Under the pieces are notes generated by a model, which saw only the letters and a program-made list of their open reading frames with translations, was not told the origin of the DNA and did no database searches. Positions 36,322-44,120 of a stretch of DNA of 48,528 nucleotides are shown in pieces. Each line of letters starts with the position of its first letter. Position 1 is the stretch's first letter. A program made the translations under genes and the position numbers. Origin of the DNA: a virus; the IMG/VR virus record IMGVR_UViG_3300031951_000269, positions 1 to 48,528 of that record. The stretch is one strand, 5' to 3'.

Positions 36322-38544
36322 TTACTTAATAATTTTTGATGTAGTTCCTTGATTATTATATTTCTTAAAACCTAAAGGGACAGACACTATTTCTCTTTTT
36401 TCAGTTGGCATATATTTGTTTTTATTACAAGCCATTATTGCTAATCCTGAACTAATAGAAGCATCATGATTAGTTCTTTTATTTATATCAAATCTTGCCC
36501 AATCTTCTAACGTATCTTGAAAATACATTGTTCCATAACCCATTTCATTTAAACCCACATAATCTTCTATATAAGTTTCTATTGCTGCTGCGTGAGCTTG
36601 TATTATATCCTGTGATGAGTTTGGTATTCCGCCTATCTCTCTTTCTGTTGCGGATAGTTTATTAAATATTCTATCCGGTCTATTCATTGAAAAGCCTCTA
36701 TAACCTCTCCTTTTAAAATGATATAATAATCTTGGTTTATTATTTTCTGCTAATATTGGCATGCCATAAAATATACACGCCATAAGCACGTCTTCAAAAA
36801 AGATCTCAGCCGTTTGAGGCCTTGATATATATTGTAAAAAGAATGTATTAGATGGAGCATCTTCCATTGAGAATTTAGTTAATCCGTGTAAAGCTCCTTT
36901 GGATCCTTTACCATCTGTTGTTCCTGATATGTCATAAGGGTCACAACCAAATGCACCAATATGCTCATTACCAGGATATTTCATACTATTCTTTAATATT
37001 ATTTTATTTTGTAAATGATAAGGAGGAATCCATGATACTAAAAATCTACCATCTTTGTTTGGATAAAATATCACTTTGGTATCTTGTATGCCACCTTCCC
37101 ATTGAAAATTACCTCTTGTTAATATATTTGAATTTCTTAGATCATTATTATAATCAATTTGCTCATATATTTTTGTAAGATTAAATAGAGATTGTTTTGT
37201 TTCGTCTCTAAAAGCGTGTTGTTCTGTTCTTGGAAATTGTCTATAATATTCGTTTAATCCATCAGAATCAGTTTTTAAACCATCAACCTCATTTTGCCAG
37301 TGTTCAATAACACCATAATCTATTTCGTTTCCGTCAATTCCTTTGATTGAGGTTTTTGGAGTGTCGAAGACAGGTAAGCCATAAGTATCAATGAATCCCT
37401 CGTACGACCATTCCATAGGTATGAACAAACTATATAATCCTGAATTAGTCTGGCCATTGCGGTTTCTTTTCGTGACATCTGAAGCATAATATAGTTTTTT
37501 AAAATTGTCTCCCCCTTTATCTAAAGCATTTGACGTTGAACCCATCATACACTTGCCAATAATCCGGCTACCTAATCTTAAACAGGTTTTAGTAACCCTC
37601 CAGTTATTTAATATATTGTCAGGTCTTAACCATTTACCACTTTCGTCATGAACTAGCAATTTAAGTTTTTCACCATCATAGGAGTTATCTCCAGTGTTTT
37701 TCCAATCTATTGTTGTATCAAGACCTTCAAGTTCTTCAGGATTTTCTTGGCTATCTAATTTTCTTCTTGTAAACTTTGAAGCAGGCACTCTATAAGCGAG
37801 TTCTGTTTTAGGTCTATCCATACCATCTTGTATGGGTTTAAAGAAGAAAGGATAGTTAAGAGAGATTGGAACAACTTTATCGGTAAACATTGTTTTAGCA
37901 TCTGCTCCAGCTTTTGATAAGATCCCAAATCGCGAGTCACTTGATATAGTAGCTTGATTAACTAATTCAGCGGATGACATAAAAGAAAACCCGGAACGTC
38001 TATTCTTTAAATAGCACATTCCATAACATCTTGGGTCTGCCTTACAGGCTTCCCAAAATATAAAAAATAATCTATTTGATTCTCTAAAGTCTGGTGCTCC
38101 AACATCAATCTTACTCCACTGTAAATACATATAATGTGTACCGGTCACATATGTGGGAACTCCATTATTATAAAATGAGAAACCTTCTTCTCTACGTTTA
38201 AATTCGTTATCTACATAATCATACCATTTTTCCTTGAAATGATCTGGATATTTATTCCAATCAAATACGCTTTTTATTTTTTCAAGTTCTTTTGGTATTT
38301 TTAATTGTTCCCAATATTGTTCTTCTTTTTTTGGGGCTCTTTTATAAGATTCATCAATTAAAGGCAAAGCGATCCTTAAATTCTGTATCTCGTATATTTC
38401 TCCAATCTTACCTGTTTTGCTTATAATAATTAGATCATGCTCTTTATTATAGCCATATTTCCATTTATTATATCGGTTTTGTTGTTTAATCACCGATTGT
38501 TTTACGTAGTCAGGAAGTATTTTATAAAGTGTTTGCTCGTACAT
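36322..38544 (-). CDS. terL: Terminase large subunit
   Basis: The packaging ATPase-nuclease (740 aa). The ATPase part has a P-loop variant RRSGFS (residues 182-187), lacking the usual Lys but with the upstream arginines seen in many TerL proteins, and Walker B LLVHDE (D300, E301). The nuclease part shows an RNase H-like CDPYDISGT motif, a later AEN segment and a final NHDASISSG acid. The run THYMYLQWSKIDVGAPDFRE is characteristic of TerL from crAss-like phages and relatives. The portal gene follows without a gap. Confidence 0.88.
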   Translation of the reverse strand: MYEQTLYKILPDYVKQSVIKQQNRYNKWKYGYNKEHDLIIISKTGKIGEIYEIQNLRIALPLIDESYKRAPKKEEQYWEQLKIPKELEKIKSVFDWNKYPDHFKEKWYDYVDNEFKRREEGFSFYNNGVPTYVTGTHYMYLQWSKIDVGAPDFRESNRLFFIFWEACKADPRCYGMCYLKNRRSGFSFMSSAELVNQATISSDSRFGILSKAGADAKTMFTDKVVPISLNYPFFFKPIQDGMDRPKTELAYRVPASKFTRRKLDSQENPEELEGLDTTIDWKNTGDNSYDGEKLKLLVHDESGKWLRPDNILNNWRVTKTCLRLGSRIIGKCMMGSTSNALDKGGDNFKKLYYASDVTKRNRNGQTNSGLYSLFIPMEWSYEGFIDTYGLPVFDTPKTSIKGIDGNEIDYGVIEHWQNEVDGLKTDSDGLNEYYRQFPRTEQHAFRDETKQSLFNLTKIYEQIDYNNDLRNSNILTRGNFQWEGGIQDTKVIFYPNKDGRFLVSWIPPYHLQNKIILKNSMKYPGNEHIGAFGCDPYDISGTTDGKGSKGALHGLTKFSMEDAPSNTFFLQYISRPQTAEIFFEDVLMACIFYGMPILAENNKPRLLYHFKRRGYRGFSMNRPDRIFNKLSATEREIGGIPNSSQDIIQAHAAAIETYIEDYVGLNEMGYGTMYFQDTLEDWARFDINKRTNHDASISSGLAIMACNKNKYMPTEKREIVSVPLGFKKYNNQGTTSKIIK

Positions 38545-38819
38545 TATTTGGATCTCCCTTCTGCAAAACCTTTAAAAGTCTTTATTGTAGGATCTTTATC
38601 TTCTTCTTCTAGCATACGGGTTTCATCCTGTATTCTACTTAGAATTTCAAAAGCATCAAATATGGCTAACTTTTTTGTAGCTGCAGCATTCTTTAACTTA
38701 TCTGCGGATAAATCATCATCCCCATTATCTAAAATAGCTTCCTCTGCAACTTTAATTAATTCAAGAACTGCTTTGTGCCCAGCTTGGATTATATTCTGTT
38801 TCGTTTCCTTTATGTCCAT
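38544..38819 (-). CDS. Small helical protein, candidate small terminase subunit
   Basis: A 91-residue all-helical protein (QNIIQAGHKAVLELIKVAEE; ATKKLAIFDAFEILSRIQDE) located immediately before TerL, the usual place of the DNA-recognising small terminase. No helix-turn-helix is obvious, so the role is inferred from position. The start overlaps the preceding GroES-like gene by 59 nt; a similar N-terminus appears in related environmental phages, which supports this start. Confidence 0.55.
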   Translation of the reverse strand: MDIKETKQNIIQAGHKAVLELIKVAEEAILDNGDDDLSADKLKNAAATKKLAIFDAFEILSRIQDETRMLEEEDKDPTIKTFKGFAEGRSK

Positions 38820-39369
38820 ATTTAATTACAATATCATTAGATTTCATACAATAAAGTCTTTGCCCATCAATAACAAAGTCAAATTCTCCATAAGGAGTAT
38901 ATCCAACAAGGTCTCCCTCGTTTATTTTAAGCGCTTCTAAGGAGCTATTTCCGTATTTTAATATACCAATAAGTCTTTGCTCTTTAGCTATGTTTAAATA
39001 GTCTTTATTCTTAATCGGTTTAATAAAACATCTGTCTCCAAATGCTTTCCATTTACCTGTATTCTTATATAGGTATATTTGGTCAAGATCACAAAAATAT
39101 AAATCATCCATAAAATATGATCTACTATTTTTTTTATTTCCTCTTATATCATAAAATACCCTAAAAACATTATGATGAATTACAACTATATCTCCAACTT
39201 TAATATCGGTTGAATAAGCTAAAGGCACTGCAACAACTTCTGCTACATTATTTACGGATTTAAAACTTTCAATCTTAGTATTGATTATTAGTTCTTTATC
39301 CTCAACCTTAACTTTATTGTTGTATCTTTCGCCTACTGGTTTTACAATAAAACTAAATATACTTCTCAT
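38761..39369 (-). CDS. Tandem GroES-like protein
   Basis: A 202-residue protein that seems to be two GroES-like beta-barrels in a row. Unit 1 (residues 1-105) contains VAEVVAVPLAYSTDIKVGDI and VVIHHNVFRV, as in phage Hsp10/gp31-like proteins. Unit 2 (111-185) runs from GDRCFIKPI through INEGDLVGYTPYGEFDFVID to GQRLYCMKSNDIVI, matching the GroES pattern GDxV..xxxxG.E...DG..Y.....DI. The tail (186-202) is polar. It is separate from the canonical GroES at 43860-44120 and sits with packaging genes, so it may cap the chaperonin for a specific virion substrate, or be structural. Confidence 0.65.
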   Translation of the reverse strand: MRSIFSFIVKPVGERYNNKVKVEDKELIINTKIESFKSVNNVAEVVAVPLAYSTDIKVGDIVVIHHNVFRVFYDIRGNKKNSRSYFMDDLYFCDLDQIYLYKNTGKWKAFGDRCFIKPIKNKDYLNIAKEQRLIGILKYGNSSLEALKINEGDLVGYTPYGEFDFVIDGQRLYCMKSNDIVIKYGHKGNETEYNPSWAQSSS

Positions 39370-39596
39370 TAATATTCTAAATCGTATTCAACTGAGATAG
39401 CCATATTAGAATTAAACTTCTTCCATGGCATAACTTCATCTTCTTTTTTAATATATATATTATACGATGTATCATTATCGTCAAATATAATATTACATAT
39501 TGCATGGCCCCCGTAAACGTTTTGGCCTACGGAGTAATGCATAGCTTCATTTTTATAGTCTGTGCCTATACTTATTTTTCTAATAACAGAACTCAT
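39369..39596 (-). CDS. Hypothetical protein
   Basis: A 75-residue beta-rich protein (SVGQNVYGGHAICNIIFDDN). It is unrecognised. It is coupled to neighbours by one-base overlaps at both ends, which supports it as real and cotranslated with the tandem GroES-like gene. Confidence 0.6.
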   Translation of the reverse strand: MSSVIRKISIGTDYKNEAMHYSVGQNVYGGHAICNIIFDDNDTSYNIYIKKEDEVMPWKKFNSNMAISVEYDLEY

Positions 39597-39862
39597 TATT
39601 CAACTTTCTCTAATTTAACCTCTTCAGGTTTATCTATATAAGTATAAGAACCATCCTCGATATTAATATTAATATCTCCGTATTGTGCTTGTAATTCTGA
39701 TTTGAATTCTTCTACTCTTTTATTCACTTCCGCGATTTGATGTAGGAATCCATGTTTTTGTGATTCAAGTAACCCTATATTAGATAATAGGGCACTCATA
39801 TCTTTTTGTTGATTAACAATAGTTTCTAATTGTTTCTCTGTAATTTTGTTTGTGTTTTCCAT
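39596..39862 (-). CDS. Small coiled-coil protein
   Basis: An 88-residue protein with a long predicted coiled coil (residues 8-58: EKQLETIVNQQKDMSALLSN onward) and an acidic tail. Short proteins of this type are common among late genes of environmental phages. No function is assigned. An A/T-rich leader (TCAAATTAAATAAA) precedes the start. Confidence 0.6.
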   Translation of the reverse strand: MENTNKITEKQLETIVNQQKDMSALLSNIGLLESQKHGFLHQIAEVNKRVEEFKSELQAQYGDININIEDGSYTYIDKPEEVKLEKVE

Positions 39863-39892
39863 TTTATTTAATTTGATTATTATTATTTATTT

Positions 39893-40165
39893 TTATACTG
39901 GGCAACCTGTATATACCGGCCCGCTTATATTAAATACCGTTTCTCCCGCCTCATACACTATCTCTCCTAATATAAGCCTACCTGTTTGAGTTTGGAATTC
40001 AAAATCAACAAAATCACCGGGCTGATATATGGAAATATCTACTAATTGGGTGGACGTTTTTAGTGGAGGATCTCCTCCGCAGATACTCTCTATTAAAAAA
40101 TAAGCCATTTGTGATTGATTAGAAGCGCTTGCATTAGGCCAGCCAATTCCAATACCCATTCTCAT
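39893..40165 (-). CDS. Small putative virion-associated protein
   Basis: A 90-residue protein starting MRMGIGIGWPNASASNQSQM, with a beta-rich remainder and CPV end. The GIGWPNAS start recurs in late small proteins of environmental phages, so a minor structural role is plausible. It overlaps the preceding gene by one base. Confidence 0.5.
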   Translation of the reverse strand: MRMGIGIGWPNASASNQSQMAYFLIESICGGDPPLKTSTQLVDISIYQPGDFVDFEFQTQTGRLILGEIVYEAGETVFNISGPVYTGCPV

Positions 40166-40461
40166 TAGTAAAGTGCTACTATATTAGAGCAGGTTGTTTC
40201 TCCTTCATCATAACCTGCCCATACATTACTAACTATAACAGGGAAAAATGTGCCGTCTGGGATATTAGTAAATTCTGTAAAAATACCTAATCCATCATCT
40301 CCATTTCCGCCTACAACGTTACAAAATAAAGTTCCCCCAGTGCCTATATATAATGCAGCTGATCCCAAATTAATACCTGGTATTTCAAGCGCTGGATTTC
40401 CAGTAGGCAATATATATCTTGCTCTTGTCCCAAAGTCTGGCTGATTTCCAAATTGTCCCAT
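40165..40461 (-). CDS. Small beta-rich protein, possible spike/decoration protein
   Basis: A 98-residue, Gly-rich beta protein (GSAALYIGTGGTLFCNVVGG; FTNIPDGTFFPVIVSNVWAG). This pattern is seen in small trimeric spike or head-decoration proteins, where a short strand-rich fold ends in NIVALY-like sequence. The assignment is tentative. Confidence 0.5.
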   Translation of the reverse strand: MGQFGNQPDFGTRARYILPTGNPALEIPGINLGSAALYIGTGGTLFCNVVGGNGDDGLGIFTEFTNIPDGTFFPVIVSNVWAGYDEGETTCSNIVALY

Positions 40462-40464
40462 AAT

Positions 40465-40704
40465 TTATTTTTTAAATATTCTATTATATATTGTTGATTT
40501 CTTCATAGGTATCTCTAATACAGTATCACCTGGATAACTATAATCTTTACCTGGTTTCATTACTTTTGAATTTCCTTTATTATCTATACCTAAAACGGGA
40601 AACTCCACATTTTCCATAGTGATTTCCCCGCTAGGTATTACATTATAAGGTCTATCTTTATCAGGGCTATTTTTTTTATAACCTTTTACAGATAGATTTT
40701 TCAT
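40465..40704 (-). CDS. Small late protein with NSPDxxxPYN/IPSGEITM motif
   Basis: A 79-residue protein with the recurring sequence GYKKNSPDKDRPYNVIPSGE followed by ITMENVEFPVLGIDNKG and a PGDTVLEIPM end. I recognise this combination from conserved small or fused proteins of environmental phages but not its function. It is adjacent to several other small late proteins sharing SPxK/FKMK-type motifs. Confidence 0.55.
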   Translation of the reverse strand: MKNLSVKGYKKNSPDKDRPYNVIPSGEITMENVEFPVLGIDNKGNSKVMKPGKDYSYPGDTVLEIPMKKSTIYNRIFKK

Positions 40705-41223
40705 TTAGTATTTTTTCATTTTAGCAGGTGCCATTTTCATTTTTTGTTTGACTGGCGTTGCTTTGCTAGTAGCAATTAAAGATCTTTTTTGTTCTTCAGA
40801 TAATTTATCTGGGGAAGTTCCACCTCCAAAAGCATTGTAAAGATTAGCATTACGAGTTTGTCTTCTTGTTACATCAGCATTACGCTTTTCAACATTTGCG
40901 TAAAAAGACGTATTGCCTCTAGAATCTTGTTGCTCTTCTTTTACTACATTACCTTTTGAATCAAGCTCTCTTACCTTAGTTCCAGATTTAACAACTGTAT
41001 GCATTGGTAAATTTGGTGTTGAAAATCCAGATACAGCATCAACTTTTATACCACTTGGAGTGTTTCCTTTTTCTCTATTCTCTTTGTATTTTTCTACACC
41101 CTCTGTATATTTTTTGGTAAGTTCAATATCTCCGCCGTGATCTTGTCTTAATGGCGTAGGCAATCCATTCCCTGTTTTTGGCATATTACCTCTGCCTGGT
41201 TTCATTTTAAAAGGAGTATTCAT
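40705..41223 (-). CDS. Disordered basic late protein
   Basis: A 172-residue protein, low in hydrophobics and probably disordered. It begins MNTPFKMKPGRGNMPKTGNG and ends QKMKMAPAKMKKY. The FKMK start and KMKK end are echoed in neighbouring small proteins (41632-41946, 42348-42503). It could bind nucleic acid or the virion interior, but nothing is proven. Confidence 0.5.
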   Translation of the reverse strand: MNTPFKMKPGRGNMPKTGNGLPTPLRQDHGGDIELTKKYTEGVEKYKENREKGNTPSGIKVDAVSGFSTPNLPMHTVVKSGTKVRELDSKGNVVKEEQQDSRGNTSFYANVEKRNADVTRRQTRNANLYNAFGGGTSPDKLSEEQKRSLIATSKATPVKQKMKMAPAKMKKY

Positions 41224-41228
41224 TTTGT

Positions 41229-41588
41229 TTAGTTTTTATTTATTAGTCTTTTATAAATTACGGGTCCGGGAGCGTCACTAACATAATTAGCAACCATTGT
41301 ATCTTGATCTACAACTATAAATTTACCTAAAGCTTCCCAGTCATTAGGCTCGTGCAATGTATTCAAATAGAAATTATTCTTATCAAATTGGTAACCTAAT
41401 ATTTTAAAGTAATTTCCAGTTAAATAAGAAAATGATACCACATTAAGTTCATTCTTGTTTATAATAGAAAAATCTATTTGCACAGTTTCGGAAGTCCATG
41501 TTCCTACTAGAAAATCCTTAGTAAGCTTTTGAGCTTGAACATAGGAATTAAAAACTAAAAATACGATAATACAGATTACTTTTTTCAT
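41229..41588 (-). CDS. Exported lipocalin-like protein
   Basis: A 119-residue protein with a clear signal peptide (MKKVICIIVFLVFNSYVQAQ, cleavage likely after AQA or AQ), followed by a beta-barrel-like body opening with LVGTWTSETVQIDFSI, as in small lipocalin-like exported proteins of Bacteroidota. It has no lysis or virion motif. It may be a cargo gene acting in the host periplasm, for example to alter the surface or to block superinfection; this is inference. Confidence 0.5.
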   Translation of the reverse strand: MKKVICIIVFLVFNSYVQAQKLTKDFLVGTWTSETVQIDFSIINKNELNVVSFSYLTGNYFKILGYQFDKNNFYLNTLHEPNDWEALGKFIVVDQDTMVANYVSDAPGPVIYKRLINKN

Positions 41589-41631
41589 AATATATTAAAT
41601 TAAAGTTATATATTATTATTATTACGCGTAT

Positions 41632-41946
41632 TTATTGCTTTTTATAAGCTTCCTTTTCCCAAGGTAGATTTTTAGCTCCTTCTTTCATTTTAGAACGTGG
41701 ATACTTTTTACCTTTCCAGATAACGTGTGAATCATTATAATCCAGATCTCCACGTTTCATTTGATCTATATGTACTTTCTCGTGTGATATAGTTTTATTC
41801 TTTTTTAATTCTAAAGGAGATATATTTTTATTCACTAATATAGTTCCATTAGATTGCGCCATACCTAAAATATTGCCGTCCATATCGGTACTATAAACAG
41901 GAGTATTATCCACATTATATGGAAATCCTTTCATCTTAAAAGACAT
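41632..41946 (-). CDS. Minimal HExxH zincin-like protein
   Basis: A 104-residue protein with a zinc-protease motif H55-E56-K57-V58-H59 (ISHEKVHIDQ) and a downstream NLPWEKEAYK whose E97 or E99 could be the third ligand. This is the compact layout of small phage metallopeptidase-like proteins. The N-terminus MSFKMKGFPYN carries the FKMK motif shared with neighbours. It could process virion proteins, including the giant polyvalent protein. Confidence 0.6.
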   Translation of the reverse strand: MSFKMKGFPYNVDNTPVYSTDMDGNILGMAQSNGTILVNKNISPLELKKNKTISHEKVHIDQMKRGDLDYNDSHVIWKGKKYPRSKMKEGAKNLPWEKEAYKKQ

Positions 41947-41963
41947 ATAAATAATAAATATTA

Positions 41964-42001
41964 TTAAATTCCCTATAAAAGTATATCTATAGGGAATTTA
42001 A
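41964..42001 (-). terminator. 14-bp perfect hairpin
   Basis: TTAAATTCCCTATA (41964-41977) pairs perfectly with TATAGGGAATTTAA (41988-42001) around a 10-nt loop, starting just after the stop of the gene at 42009-42296 (minus strand). It is followed on that strand by T-rich sequence. It probably acts as a terminator or mRNA 3' stabiliser. Confidence 0.65.
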
Positions 42002-42008
42002 ATTAATA

Positions 42009-42296
42009 CTATGCTGCTGGGGCTATAGGAACAATAATAGGCAAATTAGCAATAGTAACACCAGTAGGAATTGCGACAGGCGATAAAGTTGGCCCTTGTG
42101 CAAAAATAGCAGTGTTTACAGCAGCAACAGTACTAGATGCGCCATTCGTGCTTGTAGTAAATGTGTAACTTATAGGCCCAGTATAAATAGCAAAAGTAGT
42201 TGAACTGAGATAAGATACCGCAGTAATATTTGCTACATTAAAAAGAATTGGTTGTGCACCTGCTACATTTGTAGCAATTGAGATAAATTTGAACAT
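42009..42296 (-). CDS. Small hydrophobic beta-rich protein
   Basis: A 95-residue protein rich in Ala, Thr, Val and Ile (AVSYLSSTTFAIYTGPISYT). It has no signal peptide and is likely a small virion or decoration protein. It is followed by the strongest hairpin seen in the late region, which suggests a separately ended and perhaps abundant transcript. The function is unknown. Confidence 0.5.
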   Translation of the reverse strand: MFKFISIATNVAGAQPILFNVANITAVSYLSSTTFAIYTGPISYTFTTSTNGASSTVAAVNTAIFAQGPTLSPVAIPTGVTIANLPIIVPIAPAA

Positions 42297-42347
42297 TGTT
42301 TTTAGTTTTAGTTTTGGTTATTGTTTATATATAAAGAATGTTAATAA

Positions 42348-42503
42348 CTAACATTTTTTCATTTTCATAGGAGGCATTTGCTTGGGCCCCTTTTTTTCTT
42401 TCTTTTCAAAAGACTTGGTTTCTTTTTTTTCGTGCTTTGCTTTAGCGGCCTTTGAAGGATACTTTTCTTTTCCTCCATACTCAGATATAACTTTCTTTTT
42501 CAT
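42348..42503 (-). CDS. Small Lys-rich protein (start corrected)
   Basis: A 51-residue protein from ATG at 42503, one base after the preceding stop at 42505. A longer frame exists upstream (to 42659), but it would overlap the neighbouring gene almost fully, so the shorter start is chosen. The sequence is extremely basic (KKETKSFEKKEKKGPK) and ends PPMKMKKC, resembling the C-terminus of the 40705-41223 product. It may bind DNA or be a short disordered virion protein. Confidence 0.5.
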   Translation of the reverse strand: MKKKVISEYGGKEKYPSKAAKAKHEKKETKSFEKKEKKGPKQMPPMKMKKC

Positions 42504-42504
42504 A

Positions 42505-42723
42505 TTAGTATCTTCCTTTAGCTCGTTGTGTAATTGCTCTTGGATCACAGACAGGTTTAATGTTATTGAATACAATACCATCTTTTCCTGAACTTGATCC
42601 TTTACCTTTTGGCAATGCGGTAGTGTCAAATGGACCATTCCATATTGCATTAGCTCCAACTCCAGATAGTTTAGCTTCTCTGTCGTGAACGCTCATTGGA
42701 TGTTTTTTTGCGTTTAAATTCAT
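42505..42723 (-). CDS. Small hypothetical late protein
   Basis: A 72-residue polar protein (MNLNAKKHPMSVHDREAKLS, later NIKPVCDPRAITQRAKGRY). It is unrecognised and belongs to the run of small basic late proteins. It is separated by 2 nt from the upstream gene stop and by 1 nt from the downstream start, as expected for coupled genes. Confidence 0.55.
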   Translation of the reverse strand: MNLNAKKHPMSVHDREAKLSGVGANAIWNGPFDTTALPKGKGSSSGKDGIVFNNIKPVCDPRAITQRAKGRY

Positions 42724-42725
42724 AG

Positions 42726-43418
42726 TTAATAGTTGTTTATATCGTAAGGTGGTGTAGTTGGTGTTGCAATTCTATTAGGCGGTTGCAACGGCTCGTCAAT
42801 ATTCTGCGCAATCATAGGATCAATAGGAGATTCCATATTTTGCTTAATTGGGCTACCTCCTACTTTTCTAGTAAAAGTATTTGGTAACGACTCTCCCATT
42901 ACATTTTTAATATTATCTGTATTACTAAATGCTTTATTATTTATATTATTATATTCCATATTATTACTTTTTAACTGTGGCAATGGCGCTGTTGAAGCAG
43001 GCTTTGGTTGAGATGGCAACAATCCTCTATCAACTAATCTTTTATTACTAGTAGCGACTTTTATTTCGTTGGCTCTCATTTCTCTTTTTTTCTCAAGAGC
43101 ATATTGGCTATTTTTTAATATTCCACCTAACCCATAATCTTGATTACTTCTACCAAATAATGCATTTTGTGTTGGATTACTAAAATCAATATTTAGAGCA
43201 AAGTTTTTCCCAAATAACCCATTTTGGTTTGGATTGCTAAAATCAACATTAGGAGTATAATTACCAAATGGCATATTGCCTAAAAGTTTATTTGTTGGAT
43301 TATTTTTATTTTTTAAAGGATCAAATGAATTAAGGACTGAACGCCCTGCCCCAATAGTGTTACCTCCTGCAAACGCATTACCAAATTGTTTTATAGGACT
43401 ATTTTTTTTAGTATTCAT
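42726..43418 (-). CDS. Low-complexity Asn-rich late protein with internal repeats
   Basis: A 230-residue Asn/Pro-rich protein, probably disordered. It starts MNTKKNSPIKQFGNAFAGGN. It contains a 19-residue tandem repeat (NVDFSNPNQNGLFGKNF, then NIDFSNPTQNALFGRSN) and a later GSPIKQNMESPID. The repeated SPIKQ motif echoes short motifs in adjacent proteins. No function is recognised. It overlaps the upstream gene by 11 nt. Confidence 0.55.
   Translation of the reverse strand: MNTKKNSPIKQFGNAFAGGNTIGAGRSVLNSFDPLKNKNNPTNKLLGNMPFGNYTPNVDFSNPNQNGLFGKNFALNIDFSNPTQNALFGRSNQDYGLGGILKNSQYALEKKREMRANEIKVATSNKRLVDRGLLPSQPKPASTAPLPQLKSNNMEYNNINNKAFSNTDNIKNVMGESLPNTFTRKVGGSPIKQNMESPIDPMIAQNIDEPLQPPNRIATPTTPPYDINNY
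43153..43253 (-). repeat. 57-bp imperfect tandem repeat within coding sequence
   Basis: Two copies with a 57-nt period (starting near 43154 and 43211), differing at several bases, encode the repeated FSNPxQNxLFG segment. The period is a multiple of three, so copy number can vary without breaking the frame. Confidence 0.6.
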
Positions 43419-43863
43419 TATCTCTTGTTTTATCTTTATTCACGTTCTCTATAGCCGTTATTCTAAGCTTGTCCATATGAGTTTTGCCACTCATTATAAT
43501 ATTTCTATGACTTGTAGGCAAATCTTCTTTACCAAGCATTATACGGTACATCCTACTTATTAGTTGTTTACACTTAAATGAAACTTTATATATATTGTAT
43601 TTTTGGGTTGTATGGTTTCTATTTCTCCAAACCACTATCCACCCTTCTTTTAATAAATTGTTCCAGCGTTTATTGTCCCAACTGTAAGCATAAGTACCTA
43701 TTTTATAATCTTGTTTGGTAAAAAATTCCATACAATCAAAATAGATTAGTAATTCTAAATCCGCATCTGTTAAATCATTATTCCTACAAGCCCATCTACG
43801 TATTATTCTATAGTGTTTTAATAAACCTATATCTCTAATATCTGAAGGTTCTAAGCGGCTCAT
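43408..43863 (-). CDS. Winged-helix-like DNA-binding protein
   Basis: A 151-residue protein starting MSRLEPSDIRDIGLLKHYRI. It contains a segment resembling a MarR-type winged helix: LTDADLELLIYFDCMEFFTK, then NNLLKEGWIVVWRNR (recognition helix and wing), then YKVSFKCKQLISRMY. Such proteins are conserved in environmental phages. It could regulate late genes or, being next to the chaperonin genes, their operon. Its start overlaps the GroES stop by 4 nt (ATGA). Confidence 0.55.
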   Translation of the reverse strand: MSRLEPSDIRDIGLLKHYRIIRRWACRNNDLTDADLELLIYFDCMEFFTKQDYKIGTYAYSWDNKRWNNLLKEGWIVVWRNRNHTTQKYNIYKVSFKCKQLISRMYRIMLGKEDLPTSHRNIIMSGKTHMDKLRITAIENVNKDKTRDNEY

Positions 43864-44120
43864 AATACAACTACAACATCGTCTAATCGTATAACGTAAT
43901 AAGTTTCTTTCCCAGGTTCTATTTTATGACCATTATGTCTGTCATAAAATATATTATCACCTTCTTTAACCCCTACTACTTCGTCACCAACACTAATAAC
44001 TTTGGCTTCTATATATCTAATATCTTCTCTGTGATTTTCAGCTAATAGAAGGCCTCCTTTTGTTTCTGTAGTACCTTCTTTTACTTTTTCTATAATTAAT
44101 CTTTTACCAACTGCTTTCAT
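43860..44120 (-). CDS. groES: Co-chaperonin GroES
   Basis: An 86-residue Hsp10: AVGKRLIIEKVKEG, a mobile loop with TKGGLLLAE (hydrophobic LLL in place of the usual IVL that contacts GroEL), EAKVISVGDEVVGVKEGDNI and final YYVIRLDDVVVVL. It should cap the adjacent phage GroEL. The gene follows groEL with a one-base TAATG overlap, the reverse of the bacterial groES-groEL order. The loop change could tune affinity to the phage chaperonin. Confidence 0.9.
   Translation of the reverse strand: MKAVGKRLIIEKVKEGTTETKGGLLLAENHREDIRYIEAKVISVGDEVVGVKEGDNIFYDRHNGHKIEPGKETYYVIRLDDVVVVL

Noticed and set aside
42348-42659. A 103-residue protein using the upstream start at 42659.
   Set aside because: It would overlap the 42505-42723 gene almost fully. 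The ATG at 42503 sits one base after that gene's stop and gives a consistent basic protein.
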